Shown here: positions 63,198 to 64,000 of the stretch, piece after piece
Numbering within the stretch: the stretch's first letter is position 1
Layout of the letters: the number at the start of each line of letters is the position of its first letter
NCBI GenBank assembly: GCA_017444385.1
Contig: JAFSWQ010000014.1
Location: forward strand, 1 to 64,000
Direction: 5' to 3'
DNA length: 64,000 nucleotides
Origin: Clostridia bacterium
GTDB taxonomy: Bacteria > Bacillota > Clostridia > Christensenellales > CAG-1252
Position numbers and translations under genes: made by a program
The notes under the pieces: model-generated
What the model was told of the DNA's origin: nothing
Seen by the model: only the letters and a program-made list of their open reading frames with translations
Databases searched by the model: none

Positions 63198-64000
63198 TTA
63201 TTTCTTAACTCTCTTATACTTTTTGCTGACGTTTGCTTTAACGTTACGTTTCTTTCTTTCCGCTCTCGGAGTTTCGGTATCGTATTCGTTTTCAAGTTTA
63301 TAAGCGTTCTTCTTCTCGATATAAGCGAAGCGAGCTTTACGCATAGTAACGTAAAGGCTGGGCGCGATAAACAAGGAAGTAAACACACCCGAAATCAAAC
63401 CGAACATAACGGGAAGAGTGAATTGTCTAATGCTGTCAACGCCGATGATAGTCAACAACAAGACGGTGATCATAGTCGTGATCGTGGTCGCGATAGATCT
63501 GTTCAAAGAATCTTGAACCGCAATATCGACTTCGCTTGCAACGTTATCCTTATTCAAACTCTCGCCGCGTAATTTCATACGCTCTCTTACTCTATCGAAT
63601 ACGACTATCGTGTTATTGATAGAGTACGCGACTATCGTAATGAGGGCTGCGATGAAAACGGTGTTAACTTGAATGTGGAATATGATCGTGCAGCATACCA
63701 TCGTCAATACGTCGAAGATCAAACCGACGACTGCGGCGATACCCGACCAAATCTCGAATCTTATCATTACGTAAACGAGAATGACAGCCCAAGTGATCAA
63801 TACCGCGATGATGGCTTCTTTGGCAAGCTTCTTTGCCGCGGACGCGCTTATGGATTGAATACTGATATTATCTTCAGCGGTGATGCTGATAGACGAGAAT
63901 TCGGCGACGATGCCGTTGCTTATCTCTTGGTTAACGGTCTTGATATCCGAATTGCCGTTTTGGTACTTAACGTAGATAGCGGTATCAACGCCCGAACCGG
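63198..64000 (-). CDS. secF: Protein translocase subunit SecF (5' end beyond the window)
   Basis: Membrane subunit that helps SecYEG export with SecD. The visible part (about 265 residues) reads from the extracytoplasmic loop (TAIYVKYQNGNSDIKT) into SIQSISASAAKKLAKEAIIAVL and then five membrane helices with NTIVVFDRVRE, the conserved SecF motif. It ends in a lysine-rich cytoplasmic tail. The frame is open to 64000, so the true start is outside the window. Confidence 0.95.
   Translation of the reverse strand, partial: GSGVDTAIYVKYQNGNSDIKTVNQEISNGIVAEFSSISITAEDNISIQSISASAAKKLAKEAIIAVLITWAVILVYVMIRFEIWSGIAAVVGLIFDVLTMVCCTIIFHIQVNTVFIAALITIVAYSINNTIVVFDRVRERMKLRGESLNKDNVASEVDIAVQDSLNRSIATTITTMITVLLLTIIGVDSIRQFTLPVMFGLISGVFTSLFIAPSLYVTMRKARFAYIEKKNAYKLENEYDTETPRAERKKRNVKANVSKKYKRVKK

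Overview
The window looks like chromosomal DNA of an uncultured, endospore-forming, anaerobic Clostridia-type Firmicute. The evidence is spoIVA, a SpoVB-type flippase, a spoIIIE/ftsK translocase, an L27 protein with a cleavable N-terminus next to the Prp protease that would cut it, HemZ, RNase J, a glycyl radical enzyme and a flavodiiron protein. Intergenic DNA is AT-rich, while coding DNA is moderate in GC. The order M16 peptidase-ftsK-rimO-pgsA-cinA-recA is a classic Firmicutes arrangement. A lineage near the gut Christensenellales is plausible but is inference only. The first protein gene is recA; the last, secF, runs off the right edge.

Layout. 1-659: non-coding, with an outward promoter at the left edge and two 113-bp direct copies of a dispersed intergenic repeat. 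660-9051 (minus): the cell-division/DNA-repair operon M16-ftsK-rimO-pgsA-pncC-recA. 9164-9850 (plus): a membrane-anchored deacetylase-fold protein. 10011-12449 (minus): rpsO-pnp with a two-hairpin leader. 12589-17445 (minus): recJ-dtd-MBL hydrolase-hemZ. 17692-18712 (minus): rplU-prp-rpmA. 18803-21001 (minus): a strongly AT-rich gene for an apparent alpha-CTD / sigma region 4 / GNAT fusion. 21182-21593 (minus): five tRNA genes (Gly, Arg, His, Gln, Lys). 21879-23669 (plus): a four-domain flavodiiron protein. 23827-29959 (minus): PLC lipoprotein, DUF2804 protein, pyridoxamine kinase, spoIVA, aminotransferase. 30086-38212 (minus): a seven-gene RNA, envelope and ribosome-biogenesis operon (rnj-trmR-trhP-glycosyltransferase-cyclophilin-DUF512-der). 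38444-40347 (minus): a small membrane protein, a sugar nucleotidyltransferase and a split TSUP transporter. 40529-44713 (plus): a 1394-residue repeat lipoprotein that also has a C-terminal membrane anchor. 44825-49693: LysM protein, SpoVB-like flippase, FolT-like S component and Tex. 49694-50360: an 18-bp tandem repeat and tRNA-Gly(CCC). 50409-60344 (plus): an accessory metabolic stretch with a MATE protein, a glycyl radical enzyme with its activase and an FMN-type split-barrel protein, a CYTH protein, a serine hydrolase and a GH36 enzyme. 60432-63042 (plus): rRNA methyltransferase, ung and an OGG1-like glycosylase. 63198-64000 (minus): 3' part of secF.

The strongest candidates for something undescribed are the transcription-factor-like triple fusion at 18803-21001 and the glycyl radical enzyme operon at 52012-56259, whose substrate I cannot assign. 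Also notable are the doubly anchored repeat protein at 40529-44713, a set of genes with a -10 box placed where the mRNA would begin at or next to the start codon, and two unusual non-coding repeats. All functions come from motif recognition by eye; no database search was run.
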